A stretch of 61,727 nucleotides of DNA from NCBI RefSeq assembly GCF_003254575.1, contig NZ_QJUA01000034.1, positions 1 through 61,727 on the forward strand, read 5' to 3'. This stretch comes from Mycobacterium kyogaense (GTDB lineage Bacteria > Actinomycetota > Actinomycetes > Mycobacteriales > Mycobacteriaceae). The notes beneath the pieces are model-generated. The model was not told the DNA's origin and made no database searches. It saw only the letters and a program-made list of their open reading frames with translations. Position numbers and translations under genes: made by a program. Numbering within the stretch: the stretch's first letter is position 1; every line of letters begins with the position of its first letter. This document shows positions 14,270-22,144 of this stretch, piece by piece.

Positions 14270-15622
14270 TCAGTCCGGCTGCGGCGCCTGTTCTCCGGAA
14301 CTGGCGGGGCGTGACGGAGCCGTGTTCCCCGTCGGACCCCCGGCACCGAACAGGCCCGTTCGCGGCGGGGCGCTCTGTCCATGTCCGTGACCGTGAACGC
14401 CTTCTGCATAGGCGGTTTCGGCGTGCTGGGAGAAGTCCACACCGGACACCTCGTCCTCGGCGCTGATGCGGAAACCGATGACCCTGTCGACAATTTTGGC
14501 CAGCAGGAACGACGCGGCGAACGCATAACCCGCGACGACCACGACCGCGACCGCCTGCTTACCGAGCTGACCGAAGCCGCCACCGTAGAACAGACCGCTC
14601 GCCCCGCCCGTCATCGTGGACGACGCGAGGAGACCGATCAGCAGGACCCCGACCACGCCGCCGACGAAGTGCACCCCGACCACGTCGAGGGAATCGTCGT
14701 AGCCGAAGCGGAACTTGAGGCCGATGGCGAAAGCGCAGACCACGCCGGCGGCCACACCCACCAGCGCGGCACCGAATGTGGTGACGGTCCCGCACGACGG
14801 CGTGATCGCGACCAGGCCGGCCACCACTCCGGACGCTGCGCCAAACGTCGTCGGCTTGCCGTCGCGAACCTGTTCGACCGTGAGCCAGCCGAGCATGCCC
14901 AGGCACCCTGCCACCAGTGTGTTCAGGAAGATGGCCGCGGCGGTCCCGTTCGCAGCCAGCGCCGAGCCGGCGTTGAATCCGAACCACCCGAACCACAGCA
15001 GTCCGACGCCGAGCAGGACGAACGGCAGATTGTGCGGTCGCATCGCTTCCTTCTTGAATCCGATGCGCGGTCCCAGCACCAGCGCCAGCGCCAACGCCGA
15101 AGCGCCCGAGACGATCTCGACGACCAGACCGCCGGCGTAATCCAGCACACCCCAGCGCATCATCCAGCCGTCCGGTGCCCATACCCAATGTGCGACAACG
15201 GAGTACACCACGATCACCCACAGCGGCACGAAGGCCACCCAGGCCATGAACTTGGCGCGGTCGGCGATCGCACCGCTGACCAGCGCCGCAGTGATGATCG
15301 CGAACGTCAGCTGGAACGTCACGAACAGCAGTTCGGGAACCTGCCCGTGCACGCTGTCCGGGGTGATGCCACTGAGCCCCACATGCGCCAGGCTCCCGAT
15401 CGCTCCGCCGGCGCGGCTGTCCGAGAACGCGAGGCTGTAGCCGGCGAGCAACCACGCCACCGTGACCAACGGAATCGCGATGAAGCTCATCATGATCATG
15501 TTCAGCACGCCGGTGGTGCGGACCATCCCGCCGTAGAAGATCGCCAGGCCCGGCGTCATGAGAAGCACCAGGGCGGTGCTGGCCAACAACCAGGCGGTCG
15601 CTGCGGGGTCGATCTGATTCAC
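14270..15622 (-). CDS. amt: Ammonium transporter (Amt family)
   Basis: A 450-residue channel-type ammonium transporter with about 11 transmembrane helices. Family signatures are TPGLAIFYGGMVRTTGVLNM, then a central region ending DYAGGLVVEIVSGASALALA, FGWFGFNAGSALAAN, and the pore His segment GVHFVGGVVGVLLIG. The C-terminal cytosolic tail is extended and unusual, with a His/Gly stretch (GVHGHGHGQSAPP) and a Pro/Ser-rich end. No glnK or glnD gene adjoins it, unlike the nitrogen-regulated amt operon I recall from other mycobacteria, so this is probably an additional copy. GTG start with AAGGAG 8 bp upstream. A GlnR-like box sits about 70 bp upstream (15690-15705). Confidence 0.95.
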   Translation of the reverse strand: MNQIDPAATAWLLASTALVLLMTPGLAIFYGGMVRTTGVLNMIMMSFIAIPLVTVAWLLAGYSLAFSDSRAGGAIGSLAHVGLSGITPDSVHGQVPELLFVTFQLTFAIITAALVSGAIADRAKFMAWVAFVPLWVIVVYSVVAHWVWAPDGWMMRWGVLDYAGGLVVEIVSGASALALALVLGPRIGFKKEAMRPHNLPFVLLGVGLLWFGWFGFNAGSALAANGTAAAIFLNTLVAGCLGMLGWLTVEQVRDGKPTTFGAASGVVAGLVAITPSCGTVTTFGAALVGVAAGVVCAFAIGLKFRFGYDDSLDVVGVHFVGGVVGVLLIGLLASSTMTGGASGLFYGGGFGQLGKQAVAVVVVAGYAFAASFLLAKIVDRVIGFRISAEDEVSGVDFSQHAETAYAEGVHGHGHGQSAPPRTGLFGAGGPTGNTAPSRPASSGEQAPQPD

Positions 15623-15689
15623 GTGCGCACTCCTTCGGGCGGTCCCGCACGAGAATGTCGGCCCCGCGTTTCCACCACGAGGCGATCAT

Positions 15690-15705
15690 GTTTCCGACAT
15701 GTTTC
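15690..15705 (-). promoter_or_regulatory. Possible GlnR box upstream of amt
   Basis: Read on the minus strand, the sequence is GAAAC, six bases, GAAAC, within a direct repeat of gaaacatg spaced by three bases. The actinobacterial GlnR site is roughly GTnAC-n6-GnAAC, so this fits with one mismatch in the first half. It lies 68-83 bp before the amt start, a sensible position for nitrogen-limitation control. Confidence 0.4.
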
Positions 15706-15784
15706 GCAGGACCCACCGTCCTGCCGCCCTGCCGCCCTCCTATCGAACAGAGCGGACAGCGCCTGGTGTGCGGACGCCGCTGAG

Positions 15785-16690
15785 TCAGCGGCCGTGCGCG
15801 GCGAAGAAGTCCGCGCTCGCCTGGCTGGCGTCGAACCCGAATCCGGTCGGCCAGACGTGGCCACCACCGCCGAGGATCACGAACTCGACCGCGGTGCCGT
15901 CGGCGCAACCCGTCGCCGACGAGCGACCCGGGCTGTCGACCGGGGGCGGGCAGCCGTCGATGGCGCGCCAGCGGTTGACGAGCTCGGGAGCCGAGACGAT
16001 GACGCTCGGTCCGCCGCGACCGACCATGGGGCCGCCGCCGAAGGGCACCACCGGATCGGCGTCACCGTGCACGGCGAGCACCGACACCGGTCGCGACGGC
16101 GCGCACGGGACCGTTGCGCCCAGCGTGCCCGCGACTGACACCACGGCCGCGACCAGATCCGCGCGGTCGCAGGCCAGCCGCTGCGCCATGAAGCCGCCGG
16201 CCGACATGCCGGTGACGAACACCCGGCCCGGGCTGACCCCGTACTCGTTGGTGAGCTGGGTGATCAGCGTGGAGAGGAAGCCGACGTCGTCGACGCCCTG
16301 CCGCTCGGGAACCGAGCCGCCGCGTCCGTCCGCCCAGCTCATGTCGACGCCGTCGGGGTAGGCGACGACGAATCCGTAACGGTCGGCGACCGCGTCGTAG
16401 TTTGTGAACGTCTCCTGGTCGCGACCGGTCTGGCCGGCACCGTGCAGGTTGATCACCAGGCCCGTCACGGCGCCGGGCGGTACGTGCACCGAGTAGGTGC
16501 GCTGCAGGCCGCCGACCTGGAGCAGGCCCTGAGCCGGGTCCGGGGCGGCACCGGCCGGCACGGCTGACGCGACGACGGTGACCACCGCAGCGGCCAGCGC
16601 GGTCAAGACACGGGCGACTCTTGCGGGCACGGGCGCCAGTATTGACCCAACGGTTTCGGCCGAAACACGCCGGGGCACGGTGGTAGACAC
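15785..16690 (-). CDS. Secreted PHB-depolymerase / LpqC-type esterase
   Basis: A 301-residue alpha/beta hydrolase of the polyhydroxybutyrate-depolymerase (esterase_PHB, LpqC) family. A signal peptide is visible (ARVARVLTALAAAVVTVVAS, cleavage near PAGAAPDP), without a lipobox. The oxyanion segment is LVINLHGAGQ, the nucleophile Ser is in VTGMSAGGFMA, the acid in VHGDADPVVPF and the His in GGGGHVWP. Four Cys in the mature part probably form disulfides, as in secreted relatives. The substrate is likely a polyester or an aromatic ester such as feruloyl; it cannot be fixed. The GTG at 16690 is preferred because a longer frame would run through the divergent gene 33 bp away. Confidence 0.85.
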   Translation of the reverse strand: MSTTVPRRVSAETVGSILAPVPARVARVLTALAAAVVTVVASAVPAGAAPDPAQGLLQVGGLQRTYSVHVPPGAVTGLVINLHGAGQTGRDQETFTNYDAVADRYGFVVAYPDGVDMSWADGRGGSVPERQGVDDVGFLSTLITQLTNEYGVSPGRVFVTGMSAGGFMAQRLACDRADLVAAVVSVAGTLGATVPCAPSRPVSVLAVHGDADPVVPFGGGPMVGRGGPSVIVSAPELVNRWRAIDGCPPPVDSPGRSSATGCADGTAVEFVILGGGGHVWPTGFGFDASQASADFFAAHGR

Positions 16691-16723
16691 GGGGTCAGTG
16701 TCCCCGACCGAGAGGAACAGACG

Positions 16724-17392
16724 GTGAACGTTGTCATCGCAGGTGGTCACGGCAAGATCGCTCTCATCACGGAACGGCTGCTCGCTGCGCGGGGGGACGC
16801 GGTCGTCGGACTGATCCGCAACCCCGACCACGCCGCCGATCTCGAGGCCGCCGGCGCCAGGCCCGTCGTCATCGACCTCGAGAAGGCGACGGTCGACGAG
16901 GTCGCCGGCCACCTCGCCGGCGCGGACGCCGTGGTGTTCGCCGCCGGCGCGGGCCCCGGCAGCGGGGCCGCCCGCAAGCAGACCGTGGACCGGGATGCAG
17001 CGATTCTGCTGGCCGATGCCGCCGAGGCGGCGGGCGTACGGCGCTACGTGATGATCTCAGCCATGGGCGCCGACGTCGACACCCCCGACGACGCGGCCGA
17101 CGAGGTCTTCGTCGCCTATCTGCGCGCCAAAGGTGCTGCCGATGACGACATCCGCTCGCGCACAGGACTTTCGGCAACCATCGTGCGCCCGGGACACCTC
17201 ACCGATGACAAGCCCACCGGCCGGGTCACCATCGCCGAGCACACGGGCCGGGGAAGCATCGCCCGCGCCGATGTCGCAGCTGTGATCGTCGACGTGCTCC
17301 ACGACCCGCAGACCGAGGGCCGCACGTTCGAGCTGATCGCCGGGGACACCCCGATTTCCTCGGCGCGAGGAGACGCGAACTCGAGCACTTAG
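16724..17392 (+). CDS. NAD(P)-binding atypical SDR (NmrA / YwnB-like)
   Basis: A 222-residue Rossmann protein of the extended/atypical SDR group. The cofactor motif GGHGKIA replaces GxxGxxG near residue 7, followed by GLIRNPDHAADLEAAGARPV, DAVVFAAGAG, VRRYVMISAMGAD and ATIVRPGHLTD. There is no classical YxxxK, so it is probably a regulatory or non-classical oxidoreductase. The GTG start has AGAGGAA upstream. The last residues (SSARGDANSST) are encoded by the left arm of the palindrome 17366-17424, so the C-terminus appears to have been rewritten by insertion of that repeat. Confidence 0.85.
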   Translation: MNVVIAGGHGKIALITERLLAARGDAVVGLIRNPDHAADLEAAGARPVVIDLEKATVDEVAGHLAGADAVVFAAGAGPGSGAARKQTVDRDAAILLADAAEAAGVRRYVMISAMGADVDTPDDAADEVFVAYLRAKGAADDDIRSRTGLSATIVRPGHLTDDKPTGRVTIAEHTGRGSIARADVAAVIVDVLHDPQTEGRTFELIAGDTPISSARGDANSST

Positions 17393-17424
17393 AGCCCCGA
17401 ACAGCTCGAGTTCGCGTCTGCTCG
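17366..17424. terminator. Second copy of the convergent-end palindrome
   Basis: The arms cgaggagacgcgaactcgag (17366-17385) and 17405-17424 pair over 20 bp with one mismatch around a 19-base loop. The core is shared with 6889-6946. The left arm lies inside the 3' end of the preceding gene and supplies its last codons and stop. Confidence 0.85.
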
Positions 17425-17435
17425 CCGGAAGACGA

Positions 17436-17885
17436 TCAGGCCGGCGCGAACACGGCCTTGAAGCGGTTCAGCGACTCCTCGATGTCACTGCGCAGCGCAC
17501 TGGCGACGACCATGCCGATCGGACCGAACAGCGCCGGCCCGCCCAGGTGGACGTCGAACTGCACATTCGACCCGTCGGGGGAAGTGGTGGCGGAAGGCCG
17601 CACCTTGCCGATCAGCTTCACCTTCACTCCCCCGCGACCGACGCCGTTCAGCGTCATCGCCTCCGGCGGCTTGAAGTGCACGACAGTCCAATTGATGCGG
17701 TTGAGCATGCCCTTGACCTCGACGATCGAGTCGAGGGTCGTGCCCTTGTCGATGGTGTCGGGCAGCGGCGAGCGCCACACCCGGTGAATGGAGAGCCACT
17801 CCTTGTAGCGGGACAGATCCGAGGCGCTCTCCCAAGCCTTTTCGGGCGGTAGCGGCACGTCGACGGAAACCGAGAGCTTGGCCAT
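17436..17885 (-). CDS. SRPBCC-fold protein, Rv0910-type toxin-like
   Basis: A 149-residue START/polyketide-cyclase-fold (SRPBCC) protein beginning MAKLSVSVDVPLPPEKAWES. WLSIHRVWRS, VEVKGMLNRINWTVVHFKPP, GVGRGGVKVKLIGKV and DVHLGGPALFGPIGMVVASA closely follow M. tuberculosis Rv0910 as I remember it, proposed as the toxin of the Rv0909-Rv0910 pair. How it would be toxic is unclear, since the fold normally binds a hydrophobic ligand. It lies 7 bp after the antitoxin-like gene, itself behind ctpE, so it ends a six-gene operon that starts at echA6. The end faces the 17366-17424 palindrome. Confidence 0.88.
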   Translation of the reverse strand: MAKLSVSVDVPLPPEKAWESASDLSRYKEWLSIHRVWRSPLPDTIDKGTTLDSIVEVKGMLNRINWTVVHFKPPEAMTLNGVGRGGVKVKLIGKVRPSATTSPDGSNVQFDVHLGGPALFGPIGMVVASALRSDIEESLNRFKAVFAPA

Positions 17886-17892
17886 CGGCGCG

Positions 17893-18150
17893 TTACGAGA
17901 TCGGAGGGGCCGTCGGCGGTTCCTGCTGCGGCGGTACCGGCGGCTTGACCGCGTCGGGTTGACCGGGCGTGCCGGGCTGCCCCGTCTGATCGGAGACGGC
18001 CTTCCTCGCGGCCTCCTGCACCTTGTCGACAGTCGACGTGTACTTGCCCTGCGTCTTCTTGTCGACGAGGTCACCGGCCTTGTCGATCACGGTGTCCACT
18101 TTGTCGGCGTTCTTGGAAAGAAGATCTTTCGCCTTGTCCAAAAATCCCAT
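17893..18150 (-). CDS. Rv0909-type antitoxin-like protein
   Basis: An 85-residue protein with a Lys/Asp-rich amphipathic helical N-terminus (MGFLDKAKDLLSKNADKVDT, then VIDKAGDLVDKKTQGKYTST) that closely matches M. tuberculosis Rv0909 from memory. The C-terminal third is Pro/Gln-rich and probably disordered (GQPGTPGQPDAVKPPVPP). Members of this short helical family (DUF-type CsbD/antitoxin-like) are proposed antitoxins for the adjacent SRPBCC protein; the evidence in mycobacteria is limited. The ATG at 18150 is clear. It lies 10 bp after ctpE and 7 bp before the toxin-like gene. Confidence 0.85.
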   Translation of the reverse strand: MGFLDKAKDLLSKNADKVDTVIDKAGDLVDKKTQGKYTSTVDKVQEAARKAVSDQTGQPGTPGQPDAVKPPVPPQQEPPTAPPIS

Positions 18151-18160
18151 GCGCCCGACT

Positions 18161-20536
18161 TTACCGTTCTGGCGAACGCCACAGCCTGCGGGTTTCGCCG
18201 AGGACCCTGCCCTGCACCCACCAGATCACCTCGACCGCGGCCGCCCCGACCAGCCCGATGGCCAGCGCGGTCGACGTGGTCGTCAGGTTCGTCGGGTCGA
18301 GCAGGAACAGCTTCCAGGCCGCCGGCAGGCTGAAGATCAGCACGTAGGCCAAGGCGGACACGGCGACCAACGCCACCCGCCACCATTCGTAGGGCCGGGC
18401 CACCACGGCCAGCACCCACAGCGCCGACACCAGCAGCGTGATGAGCGCCGCGGTCGAGGCCTGCGTCTGCTCGACCGCAGTGGCGGCCCGCCCCTGATAG
18501 GCCAGCAGATACGACACAAACGTGGCGATCCCGACCACCAGGCCCGAGGGCAATGCCGCGGTCATCACCCGGCGGACGAACCCGGTGTGCGCGCGTTCGG
18601 CGTTGGGCGCCAGCGACAGGATGAACGCCGGCACCCCGATCGTGAACCAGGCCGCGATCGTGACGTGGATCGGCTGGAACGGGAACAGGAGCGGATCGGT
18701 GCCGAAGATCTTGGCCGACAGGCCGGCCACACCCACGAGCACCGCGAGCAGCACCGAGTAGACGGTCTTGGTCAGGAACAGGTTGGAGACCCGTTCGATG
18801 TTGCCGATCACCCGACGGCCCTCCCCCACCACGTAGGGCAGGGTGGCGAACTTGTTGTCCAGCAACACGATCTGCGCCACCGCGCGAGATGCCGAGCTTC
18901 CGGACCCCATCGCGACGCCGATATCGGCGTCCTTGAGCGCCAGCACGTCGTTGACTCCGTCGCCCGTCATCGCGACGGTGTGCCCCCGCGACTGCAGCGC
19001 ACGCACCATCGCCCGCTTCTGGTCAGGCCGCACCCTGCCGAACGTCGTGCACTCCTCCAGCGTGTCGGCCAGGCGGTCGTCCTCGGTGGGCAGTCGGCGC
19101 GCGTCCATCGTCTCGCCCGCCAAACCCAGGGAGGACGCCACCGCGCCCACCGACACCGCGTTGTCCCCGGAGATCACCTTGACCGAGACCCGTTGGGAGG
19201 CAAAGTAGTCGAGGGTGTCGCGGGCATCGGGCCGAACGCGCTGCTCCAGCACCACCAGCGCGGCCGGGGTCACCGAACCCGGTGCCTGCGGATCGTCGAC
19301 CGGCACGTCACTGGAGCCCAGCAGCAGCACGCGCAGACCCTGGGCACCGATCTGCTCGGCCTGCGCGGCCGCCGGCGACGCCGGGTCGAGCAGCACGTCC
19401 GGCGCCCCGATGACCCAGTTCCCGTGCTCGCCGTACGACGCGCCGCTCCACTTGGTGGCCGACTTGAACGGCGCGGTCGCGGTGGCCCGCCAACCGGGCG
19501 GCATGCGGTAGGCCTCGGCGATGGCAGCCATGCTGGCGTTGGGCCTGGCGTCGTCGGCGGCGAACTGGGCCAGCACCTCGGTGACCTCGCTACCGTCCAG
19601 CGGCTCGACCTCGCTGACCCGCATGCCGTTCTCGGTGAGCGTGCCCGTCTTGTCCGCGCACACCACGTCCACCCGGGCCAGGCCTTCGATGGCGGGCAGC
19701 TCGTTGACCAGACACTGCCGCCGCCCCAAGCGGACAACGCCGACGGCGAATGCGATCGACGTCATCAACACCAGGCCCTCCGGCACCATCGGCACCAGCG
19801 CACCGACCATGCGCAGCACGGATTCCTGCCAGCCCGCATCGGTGGTGAACAACTGGGTGTAGATGATCAGCGCGCCGGCCGGCACCAACAGATAGGTGAT
19901 GAACTGCAGGATCTTGTTGATGCCGCTCCGCAGTTCGGACTTCACCAGCGTGAACTTGCTGGCCTCCTCGGCGAGCTTGGCGGCGTACGCCTCCCGCCCC
20001 ACCTTGGTGGCGCGGTAGACGCCGCTGCCGGCCACCACGAAGCTGCCCGACATCACGTGCTCACCGGGGTGTTTGGCGATCGCATCGGCTTCACCGGTCA
20101 GCAGCGATTCGTCGATCTCGAGGTTCGCCGCCTCGACGACGTCACCGTCGACGATGATCTGGTCGCCAGGACCGAGTTCGATCAGATCGTCGAGGACCAC
20201 CTCGCTCGGCGGGAGCGGCGCCGTGCCGGAAAGCCTCCGCACCAAGGGTTTCGCCTGCCCGACGATCGCGAGCTTGTCCAGGGTGCGCTTGGCCCGAAGC
20301 TCCTGGATGATGCCGATCCCGCTGTTGGCAATGATCAGCAGGCCGAAGGCACCGTTGATCACCGACCCCGTCGACAGCACGATGACCAACAGCACACCGA
20401 GGATCGCATTGATGCGGGTGAACACGTTGCCGCGGATGATCTCCGAGACGCTGCGCGCGGCGCGGGTCGGCACGTCGTTGGTCTTGCCCGCGGCGATGCG
20501 CTGGGCGACCTCGGCATCGGACAGACCTGTGGTCAC
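18161..20536 (-). CDS. ctpE: P-type cation ATPase CtpE (calcium-transporting type)
   Basis: A 791-residue P-type ATPase, close to the 797 residues I recall for M. tuberculosis CtpE, described as a calcium importer of the plasma membrane. The actuator motif is LLTGEAD (about 146-151), the ion-channel segment is MVPEGLVLM (about 250), and the phosphorylated Asp is about 295 in DKTGTLTEN. The nucleotide/hinge motif is MTGDGVNDVLALKDADIG. About ten transmembrane helices are distributed as in P-type ATPases, and no N-terminal heavy-metal domain is present. The GTG at 20536 overlaps the upstream hydrolase stop as GTGA. Genes on both sides are in the same order as in M. tuberculosis. Confidence 0.95.
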   Translation of the reverse strand: MTTGLSDAEVAQRIAAGKTNDVPTRAARSVSEIIRGNVFTRINAILGVLLVIVLSTGSVINGAFGLLIIANSGIGIIQELRAKRTLDKLAIVGQAKPLVRRLSGTAPLPPSEVVLDDLIELGPGDQIIVDGDVVEAANLEIDESLLTGEADAIAKHPGEHVMSGSFVVAGSGVYRATKVGREAYAAKLAEEASKFTLVKSELRSGINKILQFITYLLVPAGALIIYTQLFTTDAGWQESVLRMVGALVPMVPEGLVLMTSIAFAVGVVRLGRRQCLVNELPAIEGLARVDVVCADKTGTLTENGMRVSEVEPLDGSEVTEVLAQFAADDARPNASMAAIAEAYRMPPGWRATATAPFKSATKWSGASYGEHGNWVIGAPDVLLDPASPAAAQAEQIGAQGLRVLLLGSSDVPVDDPQAPGSVTPAALVVLEQRVRPDARDTLDYFASQRVSVKVISGDNAVSVGAVASSLGLAGETMDARRLPTEDDRLADTLEECTTFGRVRPDQKRAMVRALQSRGHTVAMTGDGVNDVLALKDADIGVAMGSGSSASRAVAQIVLLDNKFATLPYVVGEGRRVIGNIERVSNLFLTKTVYSVLLAVLVGVAGLSAKIFGTDPLLFPFQPIHVTIAAWFTIGVPAFILSLAPNAERAHTGFVRRVMTAALPSGLVVGIATFVSYLLAYQGRAATAVEQTQASTAALITLLVSALWVLAVVARPYEWWRVALVAVSALAYVLIFSLPAAWKLFLLDPTNLTTTSTALAIGLVGAAAVEVIWWVQGRVLGETRRLWRSPER

Positions 20537-22116
20537 CGGGTGAACACTCCCTTGCCCTCGGCGTTGTAGTAGTCGAGCGTCAGACGCGGACCGTCGAACG
20601 TCGCCGACGCCACCGTGCCCGGTGGCGCGTTCTCGGTGATGAAGTCGTAGGCGAATGTGTTGCCGTTCCAATGCCGCAGCGGCACATCGAGGTTCGCTCC
20701 GATCCGGAGTCTCAGCGCGCCGTCGGCTTCGGTCACGGTGGCCGGACCCCAGAAGTCGTTCCGATAGGTCCCCAGATAATTCGCCAGCGGAGCAGGCGGC
20801 GCGGGGTCGGCGGGGGGCTGCTTGCCGGACAGAGATCCCGTCGGGGCGTCGATCTTCTCGAATGCCTTCGCATACAGGCTGCGCCAGTCCTGCCTGATCT
20901 CGCCGAACTGCACCAGGTCGGCGAACTCGGCGGTCAGCGTCTCGGGCACCCCGGTCGGCGTCGCGTTGGTGAGCGCGACGATCGCCACATCGGCCGACGG
21001 GAGGATCAGGATGTTCGTGCCCGCGCCCAGTTCGAACGCGCCGGAGTGGCTCAGCTCGGTGCGCGCCGCCGACGTGGTCCCCACGTTGAAGCCGAACCCG
21101 TAGAAGCCCGTGCGCATCGCCGGCTCGGTGGCCGGGCTGGACACCGACTGGGGGGTCAGCGCGGGGAGCAGCGCCGCCGGGTCGATCACCTGCCGGCCCT
21201 CGTAGGTCCCGTTACCCAGCACCATCGCCAGCCAGTGCGTCATGTCGGTCACCGAGGCGCTGGCCCCGCCGGCGGGAGCTTGGGCGTCGGCGTCGCGGAC
21301 GAACTGCGGCCGGTAGGTGCCGTCGATGCGGATGTGGCCGATCGCGCGATCGGGACGGCGGGCGTAGTCGGCGAAGCGGTAGCTGGCCGTCGTCATGCCG
21401 AGCGGACGGAACAGCACATCGGTGGCGAGGTCTTCCCACGGCTTGGTCGCGGCTGCCGCTGCCGCCTCGGCACCCGCGGTGAATCCGAAGTTGGTGTAGG
21501 CGTACGAGATTCGGAACGGGTCGAGCGGATAGTCGCGCAGTTTCTCCAAGACCTGCCTGCGGTCGTTGCCCAGATCCTCGAGCAGGTCGCCGGCATGGTC
21601 GGGCAGCCCGGAGCGGTGCGACATCATGTCGCCGATCGAGACCATCGAGGTGACGGCCGGATCGGCGAGCTCGAACCACGGCAGCTTCGACACGATCGGG
21701 GTGTTCCAGTCGACGGTCTTGACTCCGACCTCGTGGGCCACCACCGAGGCCGACAGTGATTTCGACACGGACGCCAGCTGGAACACGGTGTCCGGTCCGA
21801 CGGCGTTCTCCGAGCCGTCGGGGCGGGTCAGATCTTTCCTGCCGAAACCCTTCGCGTACACGGTCTTTCCACCGTGAACCACGGCGACGGCCATCCCGGG
21901 AATGCGCGAGGACGTCATCAACTCCTCGGCGAGCTCGTCGAGCTCGGCCACCGCGCCCTCGACCGCGCCCTCGGGCAGCGGCATCGCCGGCACCAACGGC
22001 GGGGGTGTGTCGGCGCTCTGACTCGGGGGCGACGCCGTCGTCGTCGGATTCGACGAGGGTCCGGCGCCGCAGCCGGCGGCCAGCAGGGACAGCACGGCGA
22101 GCACGGCCAGCTTCAT
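20533..22116 (-). CDS. Serine beta-lactamase-fold lipoprotein (Rv0907-like)
   Basis: A 527-residue protein of the class C beta-lactamase / penicillin-binding-protein-like family (esterase or D-aminopeptidase related). A lipoprotein signal with lipobox LLAAGC places the acylated Cys at residue 16, followed by a Pro/Thr/Ser-rich linker. The nucleophile motif is SVSK in LASVSKSLSA and the Tyr motif is YTN in YAYTNFGF. The C-terminal 100 residues (YLGTYRNDFWGPATV...) form a DUF3471-like domain. It corresponds by position and family to Rv0907. The substrate is unknown; a cell-envelope ester or peptide is plausible. Third gene of the echA6-to-toxin operon, overlapping ctpE by 4 bp. Confidence 0.9.
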   Translation of the reverse strand: MKLAVLAVLSLLAAGCGAGPSSNPTTTASPPSQSADTPPPLVPAMPLPEGAVEGAVAELDELAEELMTSSRIPGMAVAVVHGGKTVYAKGFGRKDLTRPDGSENAVGPDTVFQLASVSKSLSASVVAHEVGVKTVDWNTPIVSKLPWFELADPAVTSMVSIGDMMSHRSGLPDHAGDLLEDLGNDRRQVLEKLRDYPLDPFRISYAYTNFGFTAGAEAAAAAATKPWEDLATDVLFRPLGMTTASYRFADYARRPDRAIGHIRIDGTYRPQFVRDADAQAPAGGASASVTDMTHWLAMVLGNGTYEGRQVIDPAALLPALTPQSVSSPATEPAMRTGFYGFGFNVGTTSAARTELSHSGAFELGAGTNILILPSADVAIVALTNATPTGVPETLTAEFADLVQFGEIRQDWRSLYAKAFEKIDAPTGSLSGKQPPADPAPPAPLANYLGTYRNDFWGPATVTEADGALRLRIGANLDVPLRHWNGNTFAYDFITENAPPGTVASATFDGPRLTLDYYNAEGKGVFTR

Positions 22117-22144
22117 GATCGAAACGGTAACCCGCGGCGGTCCG

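Noticed and set aside
18023..20569. Long open frame on the plus strand opposite ctpE
   Set aside because: High-GC antisense shadow: Arg/His/Gly-rich translation with no domain, fully inside the ctpE gene, whose P-type ATPase motifs are unambiguous.
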